DNA of 64,000 bases from Hydrotalea sandarakina (GTDB lineage: Bacteria > Bacteroidota > Bacteroidia > Chitinophagales > Chitinophagaceae), in NCBI RefSeq assembly GCF_003254115.1, contig NZ_QKZV01000009.1:2501-66500 (forward strand). Direction: 5' to 3'. The translations under genes were made by a program, and so were the position numbers. How positions within the stretch are numbered: the first letter of the stretch is position 1; the number at the start of each line of letters is the position of its first letter. A model generated the notes under the pieces. It was not told where the DNA came from and ran no database searches. It saw nothing but the letters and a program-made list of their open reading frames with translations. Shown here piece by piece: positions 37,301 to 46,160 of this stretch.

Positions 37301-37619
37301 CAACATCTTCGCCCACATAAAACTGAACAATAAGCATAGCCCTACCTTGCATGGTAGTTGAATAAACGTATTCAACACCTTTTACATTTGAAATAATTTT
37401 TTCTAAAGGGGCAGTTACTTTTGTTTCAACTTCTTTAGGTTCAGCACCGGGGAAACCCACCAATACATCGGCCATTGGCACTTCAATTTGGGGCTCTTCT
37501 TCCCGCGGAATTAAATAGGTACTGTAAGCACCTATCAATAAAAATGCAATCATTAACAGAATAGTTAGCTTACTCTGTATGAATGCTTTGGCAATATTTC
37601 CCGCAAATCCTTTTTCCAT
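34377..37619 (-). CDS. RND efflux pump permease, AcrB/HAE-1 type
   Basis: 1080 residues, the full length of an inner-membrane RND pump. Twelve membrane helices in two sets of 1 plus 5, separated by large periplasmic loops. The proton-relay pair D418-D419 lies in GIVVDDSII, as in AcrB-like pumps, while the heavy-metal (CzcA) pattern is absent, so organic or small-molecule export is more likely. It lies between adaptor and PII-like genes, all in one operon driven from 40213-40220. Substrate unknown. Confidence 0.93.
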   Translation of the reverse strand: MEKGFAGNIAKAFIQSKLTILLMIAFLLIGAYSTYLIPREEEPQIEVPMADVLVGFPGAEPKEVETKVTAPLEKIISNVKGVEYVYSTTMQGRAMLIVQFYVGEDVERSLVKLYNELMKNMDKLPQGVTLPLVKTRAIDDVPVLGLTLWSNKYDDYALRQMGEVLTNEIKKIPDVSAVNIIGGRSREVKVLLNKDKMAEYHVDFLSIAKQMQGNNAQLASGNLLKSDTAFAVETGNFLTNADDVANLIIGTNQQQPVFLRQVAKVVDGPETPSQYVYFGYGKADTSKDARYASAYPAVTLSIAKKKGADAMQISEEILSKINHIKSEVIPADVHITTTRNYGETASEKVSELLFHLFIAIVVVTLFVMLAMGWRGGLVVFLSVPVTFALTLFAYYFLHYTLNRITLFALVFITGIVVDDSIIIAENMHRHFKMKRLPPLQAAIYAINEVGNPTILATFTVIAAVLPMAFVSGLMGPYMSPMPIGASIAMMLSLIVALTLTPYLGYLFLREKEKHGKEKPPVVLEKTGIYKIYKSFINPMLQSRWKRWAFMISIVVILLASMMMFYTKAVAVKMLPFDNKNEFQIVIDMPEGSTLEKTAAVTKEIAEYVSQQPMVENYQEYIGTSGPISFNGLVRHYDFRRGDNMADIQVNLIKKEDRKEQSHAIAKSMRPGIQEIAKQYNANVKVVEVPPGPPVLSTLVAEVYGPDYRQQIEIARQIKKLFTQTPDVVDVDWRVEHDQTEYKFDVDKEKAMRYGIAPAQVVATMHAALSNSNVGTLHVPASYDPVNISLQLSDADKSDINALKNLKIINQQGMAIPVGDLVTITRGIKEKSIYRKNQKRVVYVTADMAGKLESPSYAMSDISDKLNSIKLPAGYTLKEEYTHAPRLEDHFSLKWDGEWQITYEVFRDLGIAFVVVIIIIYMLIVGWFQNFTVPIIMLAAIPLSLIGIIIGHWMMGAFFTATSMIGFIALAGVMVRNSVLLIDFINIRLREGIPLKQAIIEAGAVRTTPILLTAGAVALGAIVILFDPIFQGLAISLMGGTITSTFLTLLVVPLLYYKMMRKKYPESSTPTNNDGENTITQ

Positions 37620-37665
37620 AATAATATTTAATAATTTAAAAAACTATTCAATGATTGCTCAATTG

Positions 37666-38778
37666 TTATTTCATTTCTTTTACCGGAACACCATCGGCTA
37701 ATTTGCCGTTGGCAGATAGAATAAAGGGTTCATCTTTGCTTAAACCTGACAATACCTCAACTTCATTCCCCATTTGCTTACCCAAACGAACCCAACGCAA
37801 TAAAGCAGTGTGATTGGCGGAAACAGTATATAAGCCGGTTAATTCATCTTTTGTTACAATAGCAGATACAGGCACCATAACCGCATCACTGCCGGTATTA
37901 ACAACAGCAACATTACCTTTAATCGGCAACTGTGCAGTAACATACATACCGGCATATAAACCTGCTTTCTCATTTTCGGGTATTGCTACCTTAACCATAT
38001 ATTGACCACCGGTGTATTGCGCACTTTCACTGATTTGTGTTATTGTACCTTTAATACTTTTATTAATGGCTTGAATGTATAATGGTACTACGTTACCCAT
38101 TTTTACATAATTAATTTGCGATTCGGGAACAGCAATACTAACTTGGAAACTGCCTGATTTTTCAATGGTAAGCAAAGGCATTCCGGGGTTTGCCATACTT
38201 CCGGCATCAGCCATTTTTTGAGTTACCACACCACTAAAAGGTGCAGTTAAATTGGTATAAGCCAACATGGCATTTACTTCATTACGCATTTGTTTAGCAG
38301 CATCTACTCGTGATTTTGCTGCATTGTATTGCAGGGTTACATTATCCAATTCTTTTGCAGATGCACTTTGTTGTTGGTATAAAGCAGTAAAACGATCGTA
38401 ATCTTTTTGGGCATTACGCAACGCAGCTTCGGCTTCGGCAATCATAGCATCGGCTTGTGCACGTTTAGCCAATATATCCTGATTACTAATGGTAGCAAGT
38501 AATTGACCTTGTGAAACATGGTCGCCCACTTTTACACGCATGGATGTAATGTACCCCATTACCCTTGTGCTAATATTGGCACTTTGTACCGCTTCAATTT
38601 GTCCGCCTAAGCTTAATGCATTTTGTGTTGCAGCATTAGGCATAGAAAGTTTTACCTCAATAGGAGTAACAACAGTAGTTGTTTCAGCTTTTTTTTCATT
38701 GGAAGAACAGGCAGTTAATAATATACCTGTTAATGCCAACATAACGGTAGTGGTTTTTACATTTTTATTCATCTGCAT
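37666..38778 (-). CDS. RND efflux periplasmic adaptor lipoprotein
   Basis: 370-residue membrane fusion protein that joins the pump to TolC. SPII signal with Cys at residue 24 (ILLTAC). The barrel-sandwich lipoyl halves are visible (VGDHVSQGQLLATI and the later AYTNLTAPFSGVVTQKMADAGS), separated by an alpha-helical hairpin, and the beta-barrel and membrane-proximal domains follow. Gap to the pump gene 46 bases. An in-frame ATG two codons in would serve as well. Confidence 0.95.
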   Translation of the reverse strand: MQMNKNVKTTTVMLALTGILLTACSSNEKKAETTTVVTPIEVKLSMPNAATQNALSLGGQIEAVQSANISTRVMGYITSMRVKVGDHVSQGQLLATISNQDILAKRAQADAMIAEAEAALRNAQKDYDRFTALYQQQSASAKELDNVTLQYNAAKSRVDAAKQMRNEVNAMLAYTNLTAPFSGVVTQKMADAGSMANPGMPLLTIEKSGSFQVSIAVPESQINYVKMGNVVPLYIQAINKSIKGTITQISESAQYTGGQYMVKVAIPENEKAGLYAGMYVTAQLPIKGNVAVVNTGSDAVMVPVSAIVTKDELTGLYTVSANHTALLRWVRLGKQMGNEVEVLSGLSKDEPFILSANGKLADGVPVKEMK

Positions 38779-38839
38779 AATTTTTTAGTTGTATAAAACC
38801 TGATTGTATATTTTATTCTCAGGCAGGTTAAATTGTTGA

Positions 38840-40177
38840 TTAATATTTAGTGTTATTGGAAGTTTGGGTTAAAAATTGTAAATAAGCTTGCGTAGTTTGA
38901 TAATTAAACTGTGCTTGGGCTAAGCCTAATTTTTGTTGTGCCAACTGTGTTTCGGCCATTAGCACATCGGTAGTCTTTACCAATCCTTGTTCGTAGCGAT
39001 TTTGCAAAATTCGCAAAGCCTCACTTGCTTGTTGTATGGCAGATTGTTGTTGAGTAATTTGATAGCCTGCATCATGCAAATCGCGATATGTCTTATTCAA
39101 CTCAAGTTGGCTTTGTTCTTTTTGTTGAGATAATTGCTGTTGCAGCTTATTACGTTCAAGCGTTTGTGTTACTATAGTATTTTTAGTTCGGTTACCATTA
39201 AATAAATTCCATGATAATTGCACACCTGCTAAATAAGCATTGGCACCAAAGCCAAACATACTTTTGTCATTAAGTTGATAATTGCCAAATGCGTTTAGTT
39301 TTGGCAGATAACTCATTTTACTGCTTTTAATCATTAAGTTACTGGCTTCAATAGCTTTTTGCATGGCCATAAAATCGGCACGTGCTTCAGGAACTTTAGT
39401 AATAGAATCACCGGATAATGTATTATCAAATACAACTTTATCAATGGTATAGGTAGTTCCGGTTGGGGCGCCCATTAAAAAACTAAGATAATCGCTGGCA
39501 TTTTTAATATTGCTTTTAGCATTAGCCAATTGTGTAGTTACCATGTTTTCATGTACCTGTGCATTCAACAAATCAGATTTTTGTACCAATCCCTGATTAA
39601 AATAGTTTTGTGTTAATTGGTACATAGCATGCGCCGTTTGCTGCGCTTCTTGCAACACTTTTACGGCATCGTATGCCAATTGTAATTGCAAATAGGCTTT
39701 TTGCACTTCAAAAGCAATATATTCTTTAGTGCGCTTTGTTTTAAACTGATAAAGTTCTGTTTGCTTTTCGGCACCTTTACGCATATAAAGCATATCTAAA
39801 TTCACCAATGGCTGCTGCACAGATAATTGCGTAGAAAAATCAGGTGTGCCGGAAGGATGATTCAATAAATCCGGATTAAAATCAGCTTGTGTAATAGTTT
39901 TTTGTTGTAACTTAAAACCAAAGGCATTTAAAGGATTATTGGTACTCATGGCTGTATAGGATACGCCAACCTGGGGTAAGAATATGGCCGATGTTTGCTT
40001 GTAATTACTTTGAGCAATTTGTTCGTCAATACCGGCCAGTTGTATAGCTTTATTGTTGGCTTCAGCCCGTGCAATAGCATCGGAAAGTGTTAGCTGTTGG
40101 GTACTATCCTGTGCTAATACCGTTTGCTGAAATAAAAGAAAACATAGGCCAATAAAGGCATTTAATAAGTACTTCAT
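38840..40177 (-). CDS. TolC family outer-membrane efflux protein
   Basis: Outer-membrane channel of the tripartite efflux system. 445 residues from the ATG at 40175-40177, which opens a good signal peptide (LLNAFIGLCFLLFQQTVLAQ). Two repeated TolC halves with long helices are visible (LSDAIARAEANN, then ALRILQNRYEQGLVKTTDVL near the C-terminus). The in-frame ATG at 40249 lies upstream of the -7 box and is excluded; the one at 40195 is possible. First gene of the operon tolC-like, adaptor, pump, PII-like, DUF2892. Confidence 0.93.
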   Translation of the reverse strand: MKYLLNAFIGLCFLLFQQTVLAQDSTQQLTLSDAIARAEANNKAIQLAGIDEQIAQSNYKQTSAIFLPQVGVSYTAMSTNNPLNAFGFKLQQKTITQADFNPDLLNHPSGTPDFSTQLSVQQPLVNLDMLYMRKGAEKQTELYQFKTKRTKEYIAFEVQKAYLQLQLAYDAVKVLQEAQQTAHAMYQLTQNYFNQGLVQKSDLLNAQVHENMVTTQLANAKSNIKNASDYLSFLMGAPTGTTYTIDKVVFDNTLSGDSITKVPEARADFMAMQKAIEASNLMIKSSKMSYLPKLNAFGNYQLNDKSMFGFGANAYLAGVQLSWNLFNGNRTKNTIVTQTLERNKLQQQLSQQKEQSQLELNKTYRDLHDAGYQITQQQSAIQQASEALRILQNRYEQGLVKTTDVLMAETQLAQQKLGLAQAQFNYQTTQAYLQFLTQTSNNTKY

Positions 40178-40212
40178 TCTGTTCAATCTTAGCATTGCGT
40201 TAAAATTTATTG

Positions 40213-40220
40213 CAAAATTA
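40213..40220 (-). promoter_or_regulatory. Efflux operon promoter -7 box
   Basis: TAATTTTG on the minus strand. No -33 TTG at the proper spacing; a CRP/FNR-type site occupies that position. Confidence 0.65.
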
Positions 40221-40241
40221 TTCTGCGCAATTAGCCTGTAC

Positions 40242-40257
40242 TGTGACATATATCACC
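40242..40257. promoter_or_regulatory. CRP/FNR-family binding site facing the efflux operon
   Basis: TGTGA, six bases, TCACC: nine of ten positions of TGTGA-N6-TCACA. Centre 29.5 bases from the -7 box of the efflux operon, i.e. about -42 from the expected transcription start, the class II activator position. Confidence 0.7.
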
Positions 40258-40300
40258 CTTAAACGCCAATCATTATTCAACAAAAAAGTAATAGGGCTTA

Positions 40301-40316
40301 TGTGATAAACATCACT
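40301..40316. promoter_or_regulatory. CRP/FNR-family binding site facing trxA
   Basis: TGTGA, six bases, TCACT: nine of ten positions of TGTGA-N6-TCACA. Centre 29.5 bases from the trxA -7 box, the same spacing as the partner site has to its own promoter. Confidence 0.7.
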
Positions 40317-40337
40317 AAAACATTCTAATAAATGAAG

Positions 40338-40345
40338 TAAGTTTG
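40338..40345 (+). promoter_or_regulatory. trxA promoter -7 box
   Basis: TAAGTTTG, exact TAnnTTTG, 15 bases before the trxA ATG. No -33 element. Confidence 0.65.
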
Positions 40346-40360
40346 CATAAAATTGATACA

Positions 40361-40735
40361 ATGGCAACAAAACACTTAACTACTCAAGAATTTAAAGATC
40401 AAATTTTTGATTATACAAAAGAGCAGGAATGGAAATACCAAGGAACATTACCTGCAATTATTGATTTTTATGCCGATTGGTGCGGTCCTTGTAAAATGGT
40501 AGCACCTGTATTGGAAGAATTATCTGATGAATATGCCGGAAAATTGAATATCTATAAAGTAGATACCGAAAAAGAACAAGAATTAGCTGCAGTATTTGGC
40601 ATTCAAAGTATTCCAACTTTTTTATTCATTCCTGCACAAGGTCAACCCATGATGCAGCCTGGTGCATTACCTAAAAAAGTATTTAAACAGGTAATTGATG
40701 AAGAGTTATTACCTGTAACACAAGCAGAAAAATAG
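40361..40735 (+). CDS. trxA: Thioredoxin
   Basis: Protein disulfide reductase of the cytoplasm. 124 residues from the ATG at 40361, active site W-C41-G-P-C44, cis-Pro in the SIPTFLF segment. An earlier in-frame ATG at 40343 overlaps the promoter box and is rejected. The N-terminus is about 15 residues longer than E. coli thioredoxin. It is divergent from the efflux operon and shares the regulatory region with it. Confidence 0.95.
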   Translation: MATKHLTTQEFKDQIFDYTKEQEWKYQGTLPAIIDFYADWCGPCKMVAPVLEELSDEYAGKLNIYKVDTEKEQELAAVFGIQSIPTFLFIPAQGQPMMQPGALPKKVFKQVIDEELLPVTQAEK

Positions 40736-40814
40736 CAAGCAAAAACCCGGTTGATTAATAAGCATTGTGCCCGACATTTATTTGTATTGAAGCATTCGTT
40801 TAAACAGTTAAGCT

Positions 40815-41414
40815 ATGATAAAAAATTTTTGGGATCAACGTTATAGTGAAAATGAAACCGTGTATGGTGATGAACCCAATTTATTTTTTAAATCATTTAT
40901 CGATACAAACAAACCGGGCACAATATTATTACCCGCCGAAGGAGAAGGCAGAAATGCCATTTATGCCGCACAGAAAGGGTATACCGTTGATGCCTTTGAC
41001 TATAGCGAAGTAGCGCGGAATAAAGCACTAAAAAAGGCTGAAGCATTGGGATTATCTAATATTCATTACGAAGTAAAAGATATTGCCGATTTTGAACCAA
41101 CAAAACAATATGATGCAGTGGCACTTATTTACGTGCATTTACCCGAACCGCTTCGAAAAGCCTTTCACAGCAAAATAGTAAACGCCATAAAGCCGGGCGG
41201 CTACTTGGTTTTAGAAGCGTTTAGCAAAGAACAAATTCAATTTAAAAGTGGCGGCCCTGCAGACCCTGCTTTATTATATGATGCACCATCCTTATGCGCC
41301 GACTTTCAATTATTACACATTATTAGTTGCGGCCAAAAACAAATTCATTTGTCTGAAGGAAAATTTCACAATGGCACGGCTGATGTACTTAGGCTTATAG
41401 CCCAAAAGTTGTAA
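40815..41414 (+). CDS. Class I SAM-dependent methyltransferase, TehB/thiopurine type
   Basis: 199 residues. SAM-binding motif I is LLPAEGEGRNAIYAA (E-G-E-G-R in place of the usual GxGxG), followed by the acidic motif in VDAFDYS and motif PGGYLVLEAF. The N-terminal WDQRYSENETVYGDEPN is common to small methyltransferases of the TehB group. Substrate unknown. It lies 80 bases after trxA and could be transcribed with it. Confidence 0.85.
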   Translation: MIKNFWDQRYSENETVYGDEPNLFFKSFIDTNKPGTILLPAEGEGRNAIYAAQKGYTVDAFDYSEVARNKALKKAEALGLSNIHYEVKDIADFEPTKQYDAVALIYVHLPEPLRKAFHSKIVNAIKPGGYLVLEAFSKEQIQFKSGGPADPALLYDAPSLCADFQLLHIISCGQKQIHLSEGKFHNGTADVLRLIAQKL

Positions 41415-41451
41415 ATTGTTTTACCGGCCCAATAACGTTATTTTATTGCCT

Positions 41452-41459
41452 TACTTTTG
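41452..41459 (+). promoter_or_regulatory. Promoter -7 box of the 41483 lipoprotein gene
   Basis: TACTTTTG matches TAnnTTTG, 24 bases before the ATG. Confidence 0.45.
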
Positions 41460-41482
41460 AAATAGAACTGTGGCCGGTCATT

Positions 41483-42088
41483 ATGAGCAGTAAAAAAATA
41501 TTGGTTATTTACATTTTATTATTGCTTTATTCCTGCAATAATCATTCACAACAAATCAAAGGGATTGATGCAGATACTATCATAGCCAATACCATACCTA
41601 CTGATGAAGCGCAACAAGCTCAGCCATCTGTATTTGAAAGAGTAACCGCATTAAAAAAACTAACTCCCTTTTCCCCGGCACAACTAAAGAATATTTTACC
41701 CAAGCAATTATTACAATATCATCAAACAAATTTTGAGATCACTAATCAAAATGGTTACTCAACTGCTAAATATGTTTACCATAATCTCAATCAAAACAAA
41801 TCATTTCAATTTACGATTATTGATTGCGCCGGCGAAACAGGTGCCAACATTTACTATTTGCAATATTTAACCCGGTTAAATATTCAATCTGAAACAAATC
41901 AAGGCTATACCAAACAAATTGACTTATTAGGCCAAAAAGCCATAGCAACCTATCAAAAAAAATTAAATCAACACGAGCTAACTTTTTTCAATAACGACAG
42001 GTTATTAATTCAAATGTCAGCAACACATCTTGACATTAATGAAATGAAGCAAATAATTGGTGCATTAGAACTTAGTTTGCCTTCTTAA
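41483..42088 (+). CDS. Unrecognised 201-residue lipoprotein
   Basis: Lipoprotein with the lipobox LLYSC (Cys at residue 18). The mature part has a long polar N-terminal segment and then a compact domain (FQFTIIDCAGETGANIYYLQYLT, LLGQKAIATYQKK, NEMKQIIGALEL) that looks like a single alpha/beta fold. I recognise no family. A single-gene unit with its own -7 box, next to the riboswitch region. Confidence 0.75.
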   Translation: MSSKKILVIYILLLLYSCNNHSQQIKGIDADTIIANTIPTDEAQQAQPSVFERVTALKKLTPFSPAQLKNILPKQLLQYHQTNFEITNQNGYSTAKYVYHNLNQNKSFQFTIIDCAGETGANIYYLQYLTRLNIQSETNQGYTKQIDLLGQKAIATYQKKLNQHELTFFNNDRLLIQMSATHLDINEMKQIIGALELSLPS

Positions 42089-42315
42089 CCCTCTTTATAT
42101 ACATTTTTTTTAATCAGCACCTTAAAAAAGCATCTTGTTTTTTTCACAAAACACTCACACTAATACAATGTTGAATAAAATTCATGCATTAGTATGATTA
42201 TCATTTAACAAAAAAACATAAGAGTATTTTTTTCATAACCGAAAAAAATATGTTTTCAACATAGGGTTAATAACAATTTTGTACTTCATGCAAAACCTTA
42301 ATTATTTTGCTGCCC

Positions 42316-42480
42316 GGTTTAAGGTTTCCTTTGATATGGAATGAAAAGGGAATCAGGTGCAAATCCTGAACTATCCCCGTAGCTGTTACCCAATTATACA
42401 TGCTTTGGCGTTTTAAAACCACTGTTTTAAAAAAATGGGAAGGTTGCCAATTCATGGGAAGTCAGAAGACCTGCCTTTTA
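42316..42480 (+). promoter_or_regulatory. Cobalamin (B12) riboswitch upstream of nrdBA
   Basis: Core elements of the cobalamin aptamer are visible in order: GGTTTCC, GGAATGAAAAGGGAA, GGTGCAAATCCTGAAC, TATCCCCGTAGCTGTTA, GGGAAGG, and the B12 box GAAGTCAGAAGACCTGCC (42459-42476). After it comes a stem CGCTTT/AAAGCG (about 42495-42512) and about 90 bases to the nrdB start, with no obvious U-run terminator, so control is likely translational or depends on rho. The remaining part of 42089-42315 holds an ACTAATACA/TGCATTAGT inverted repeat (42159-42193) but no gene. Confidence 0.92.
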
Positions 42481-42601
42481 CCAATAAAACAAATCGCTTT
42501 CGGGCGAAAAGCGGGTGTAGCAAAGTATACTACAAAAACGTAATATACCTTACCCTCTCCAGCCCCAACTTAATATAAAATGTAAAAAAAAATTGAATAC
42601 T

Positions 42602-43576
42602 ATGGACAATAGTAATGAAGTGTTATTGAAAGAAAACAAAGACAGGTTTGTTATTTTACCTATTAATTATCCCGCTATTTGGGAAAAATACAAACAACAT
42701 GAAGCCAGTTTTTGGACAGCAGAAGAAATTGACCTAAGTGCTGATTTAAAAGATTGGGACAGTTTAAATGATGGTGAAAAACATTTCATATCGCATGTAC
42801 TAGCCTTTTTTGCTGCGAGTGATGGTATTGTGAATGAGAACCTGGCTGTAAATTTTATGAGCGAAGTACAATTACCCGAAGCAAGATGTTTCTATGGCTT
42901 TCAAATTATGATGGAAAATATCCATTCTGAAACCTATGCTTTGTTAATTGACACCTACATCAAAAATCCGGAAGAAAAAAACCGTTTATTTCATGCCATA
43001 GATACCGTACCTGCCGTAAAGAAAAAAGCAGAATGGGCATTACGTTGGATAACCAATGGCAGCTTTGCTGAAAGGTTAGTTGCTTTTGCAGCAGTTGAAG
43101 GGATTTTCTTTAGTGGCAGCTTCTGCTCTATTTTCTGGTTGAAAAAGCGCGGACTAATGCCGGGATTAACCTTCAGTAACGAATTAATATCACGCGATGA
43201 AGGCTTACACTGTGAATTTGCTTGTTTGTTATACAAAATGCTTACCAACAAATTAACCGAACAACAGGTTAAAAATATTATAACAGATGCCGTAAGCATT
43301 GAAAAAGAATTTATTACAGATGCCTTACCGGTTGATTTAATTGGCATGAATGCCAAACTAATGCAGCAATACATTGAATTTGTTGCCGATAGATGGTTGG
43401 TTGAATTAGGCTATTCAAAAGTTTACAATGCCACCAACCCATTCGATTTTATGGAAATGATTTCACTGCAAGGCAAAACCAACTTTTTTGAAAAAAGAGT
43501 GGGTGATTATCAAAAAGCCGGTGTTATGAGCAGCAACATCAATGCTCAAGCTTTCAAGTTAGATGAAGATTTTTAA
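42602..43576 (+). CDS. nrdB: Ribonucleotide reductase class Ia small subunit, eukaryote-like
   Basis: 324-residue radical-generating subunit with a di-iron site. Ligands visible: D74 (AASD), E105 and H108 (ENIHSE), then E and E..H in ISRDEGLHC. The radical tyrosine is Y112. Long stretches read like eukaryotic R2 rather than enterobacterial NrdB ([56 protein letters not shown]). Start at the ATG at 42602; a TTG at 42593 is not needed. First gene after the B12 riboswitch, 33 bases before nrdA. Confidence 0.97.
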   Translation: MDNSNEVLLKENKDRFVILPINYPAIWEKYKQHEASFWTAEEIDLSADLKDWDSLNDGEKHFISHVLAFFAASDGIVNENLAVNFMSEVQLPEARCFYGFQIMMENIHSETYALLIDTYIKNPEEKNRLFHAIDTVPAVKKKAEWALRWITNGSFAERLVAFAAVEGIFFSGSFCSIFWLKKRGLMPGLTFSNELISRDEGLHCEFACLLYKMLTNKLTEQQVKNIITDAVSIEKEFITDALPVDLIGMNAKLMQQYIEFVADRWLVELGYSKVYNATNPFDFMEMISLQGKTNFFEKRVGDYQKAGVMSSNINAQAFKLDEDF

Positions 43577-43609
43577 TATCCTTTTGAAAATAATTAAAAT
43601 ATTATATAT

Positions 43610-45994
43610 ATGCATGTAATTAAAAGAGACGGAAGAAGAGAAACCGTTAAGTTTGATAAAGTAACAGCTCGCATCCAAAAACTTTCCTATAGCCTTAGCC
43701 CTATGGTGAATGTAATTGATGTGGCCAAAAAAACCATTGAAGGCATTTATGATGGTGTAAGAACAGAAGAGTTAGATAATTTAGCTGCCGAAACAGCCGC
43801 ATCGCTTACCATTACACATCCTGATTACGCAATTTTAGCCTCACGCATTGCTGTAAGTAACTTACACAAGAATACCATTAAAAGCTTTTCGGCTACAATG
43901 CGTTTATTGTACAATTACACCGATAGTCACTCCGGTAAAAGAATGCCATTAATTGCCGATGATGTGATGGAAGTAATTGAAGCCAATGCCGAATTGCTAG
44001 ATAGCACTATAATATATGACAGAGATTTCGCTTTTGATTATTTTGGCTTTAAAACATTAGAAAAATCATACCTGTTAAAAATAAACGGTAAAATTGCTGA
44101 ACGTCCTCAACATATGTACATGCGTGTTGCTTTGGGCATTCATAAAAATGATGTAGAAAGTGCTATTAAAACTTATCATTTATTAAGTGAACGTTGGTTT
44201 ACCCATGCAACACCCACCTTATTCAATGCCGGCACACCCAAACCACAAATGAGCTCGTGCTTTTTGCTAACCATGAAAGAAGATAGCATTGATGGCATTT
44301 ACGATACTTTGAAACAAACAGCAAAAATTTCACAAAGTGCCGGAGGTATTGGCTTAGCCATTCACAACATTCGCGCTACCGGAAGTTATATTGGCGGCAC
44401 TAATGGTACCAGCAATGGCATTGTTCCCATGCTTAGGGTGTTTAATGATACAGCCCGTTATGTTGACCAGGGCGGTGGTAAAAGAAAAGGCGCGTTTGCT
44501 GTTTACCTGGAACCTTGGCATGCCGATGTGTTTGAGTTTTTAGAATTAAAGAAAAACCATGGTAAAGAAGAACTAAGAGCCCGCGATTTGTTTTATGCAC
44601 TATGGATTCCTGATTTATTCATGAAACGCGTTGAAGCCAATGAAACATGGAGCTTATTCTGTCCCAATGAAGCTCCGGGCTTAAGCGATTGCTGGGGTGA
44701 AGAATTTGAAAAATTATATACGCAATATGAAGCAGAAGGGCGTGCACGTAAAACCATAAAAGCACAGGAATTATGGTTTAAAATAATGGAGTCACAAATT
44801 GAAACCGGCACCCCTTACATGTTGTATAAAGATGCTGCTAATCGTAAAAGCAATCAACAAAATTTAGGCACCATTAAAAGCAGCAACCTATGCACTGAGA
44901 TTATTGAATACACAGCACCCGATGAAGTGGCCGTTTGTAATCTTGCCTCATTAGCATTACCTCGTTTTGTAGAAAATGGTCAGTTTAATCACGATAAACT
45001 ATTTGAAGTTACTTATACTGCTACCGTTAACTTAAACAGAATTATTGACCATAATTATTATCCTGTTGAAGAAGCGCGCAATTCCAATTTAAAACACCGA
45101 CCCATTGGTTTAGGCGTGCAAGGTTTGGCAGATGTATTTATTTTATTACGATTACCTTTTGAAAGTGAAGAAGCGAAAAAATTAAATAAGGAAATTTTTG
45201 AAACTATTTATTTTGCTGCCATGACGGCTAGCAAAGATCTGGCTATTAAAGAAGGTAGATATGCCACTTATGAAGGATCACCACTATCAAAAGGAATTTT
45301 CCAATTCGATATGTGGAATGTTACACCTTCTAACCGCTGGAATTGGGAAGAACTAAGGCAACAGGTTAAACAACATGGTGTTCGCAACTCATTATTGGTG
45401 GCACCCATGCCTACAGCATCTACTTCACAAATATTAGGAAACAATGAATGTTTTGAACCCTATACTTCTAACATTTATACCCGCAGGGTATTAAGCGGTG
45501 AATACATTATTGTAAACAAGCATTTGTTGAAGGATTTAATACAACTGGGTTTGTGGAACAACACCATGAAAAATAAAATAATTGCCAATAACGGTTCTAT
45601 TCAAAACATTCCTGAAATTCCGGCGAACATTAAAGAATTGTATAAAACTGTTTGGGAAATAAAACAACGTACCATTATTGATATGGCTGCCGACCGTGGC
45701 GCTTTTATTTGCCAATCACAATCGCTTAATTTGTTTGTTGATGCACCGAATATGGCAAAACTAACATCTATGCACTTCTATGCATGGAAAAAAGGATTGA
45801 AAACAGGTATGTATTATTTGCGTTCACAAGCAGCCACACAAGCAGTACAATTTACCGTTGAAAAACAGGCCGAAGTAACTGCACAGCCCGTTATACCTGT
45901 TCAAGAAAATACAACAGAATTAGATGTTACAGCTACTGTAACAGAAGGTGCCGTTTGTACTATGCAAGAAGGTTGTATTACCTGTGGTTCATAA
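43610..45994 (+). CDS. nrdA: Ribonucleotide reductase class Ia large subunit, eukaryote-like
   Basis: 794-residue catalytic subunit that makes dNDPs. The N-terminal ATP cone opens with [16 protein letters not shown]. Catalytic residues keep almost the numbering of mouse R1: C217 (SSCFLL) and C443 ([10 protein letters not shown]) as the redox pair, C428 (NLCTEI) as the thiyl cysteine, and the C-terminal swinging pair in CITCGS, identical in layout to the eukaryotic tail. A Glu/Thr/Val-rich linker separates the tail from the core. Operon partner of nrdB. Confidence 0.97.
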   Translation: MHVIKRDGRRETVKFDKVTARIQKLSYSLSPMVNVIDVAKKTIEGIYDGVRTEELDNLAAETAASLTITHPDYAILASRIAVSNLHKNTIKSFSATMRLLYNYTDSHSGKRMPLIADDVMEVIEANAELLDSTIIYDRDFAFDYFGFKTLEKSYLLKINGKIAERPQHMYMRVALGIHKNDVESAIKTYHLLSERWFTHATPTLFNAGTPKPQMSSCFLLTMKEDSIDGIYDTLKQTAKISQSAGGIGLAIHNIRATGSYIGGTNGTSNGIVPMLRVFNDTARYVDQGGGKRKGAFAVYLEPWHADVFEFLELKKNHGKEELRARDLFYALWIPDLFMKRVEANETWSLFCPNEAPGLSDCWGEEFEKLYTQYEAEGRARKTIKAQELWFKIMESQIETGTPYMLYKDAANRKSNQQNLGTIKSSNLCTEIIEYTAPDEVAVCNLASLALPRFVENGQFNHDKLFEVTYTATVNLNRIIDHNYYPVEEARNSNLKHRPIGLGVQGLADVFILLRLPFESEEAKKLNKEIFETIYFAAMTASKDLAIKEGRYATYEGSPLSKGIFQFDMWNVTPSNRWNWEELRQQVKQHGVRNSLLVAPMPTASTSQILGNNECFEPYTSNIYTRRVLSGEYIIVNKHLLKDLIQLGLWNNTMKNKIIANNGSIQNIPEIPANIKELYKTVWEIKQRTIIDMAADRGAFICQSQSLNLFVDAPNMAKLTSMHFYAWKKGLKTGMYYLRSQAATQAVQFTVEKQAEVTAQPVIPVQENTTELDVTATVTEGAVCTMQEGCITCGS

Positions 45995-46014
45995 ACCAAT
46001 ATTTGGCAGATAAT

Positions 46015-46048
46015 AAAACCCGTTGTAATTACTACAGCGGGTTTTTTG
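46015..46048 (+). terminator. Terminator of nrdBA
   Basis: AAAACCCG pairs with CGGGTTTT, extended by TGTA/TACA, and is followed by T. About 20 bases after the nrdA stop. Confidence 0.9.
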
Positions 46049-46160
46049 TTCATACAACTTCATTTGTTCAATTATTTAAAATATTTAGCCTGTTTAGCAC
46101 AAACAAAGCATACAGAATAGAAAAACATACAGCAACTTTACTTGTAACAAACTGTAAGCA

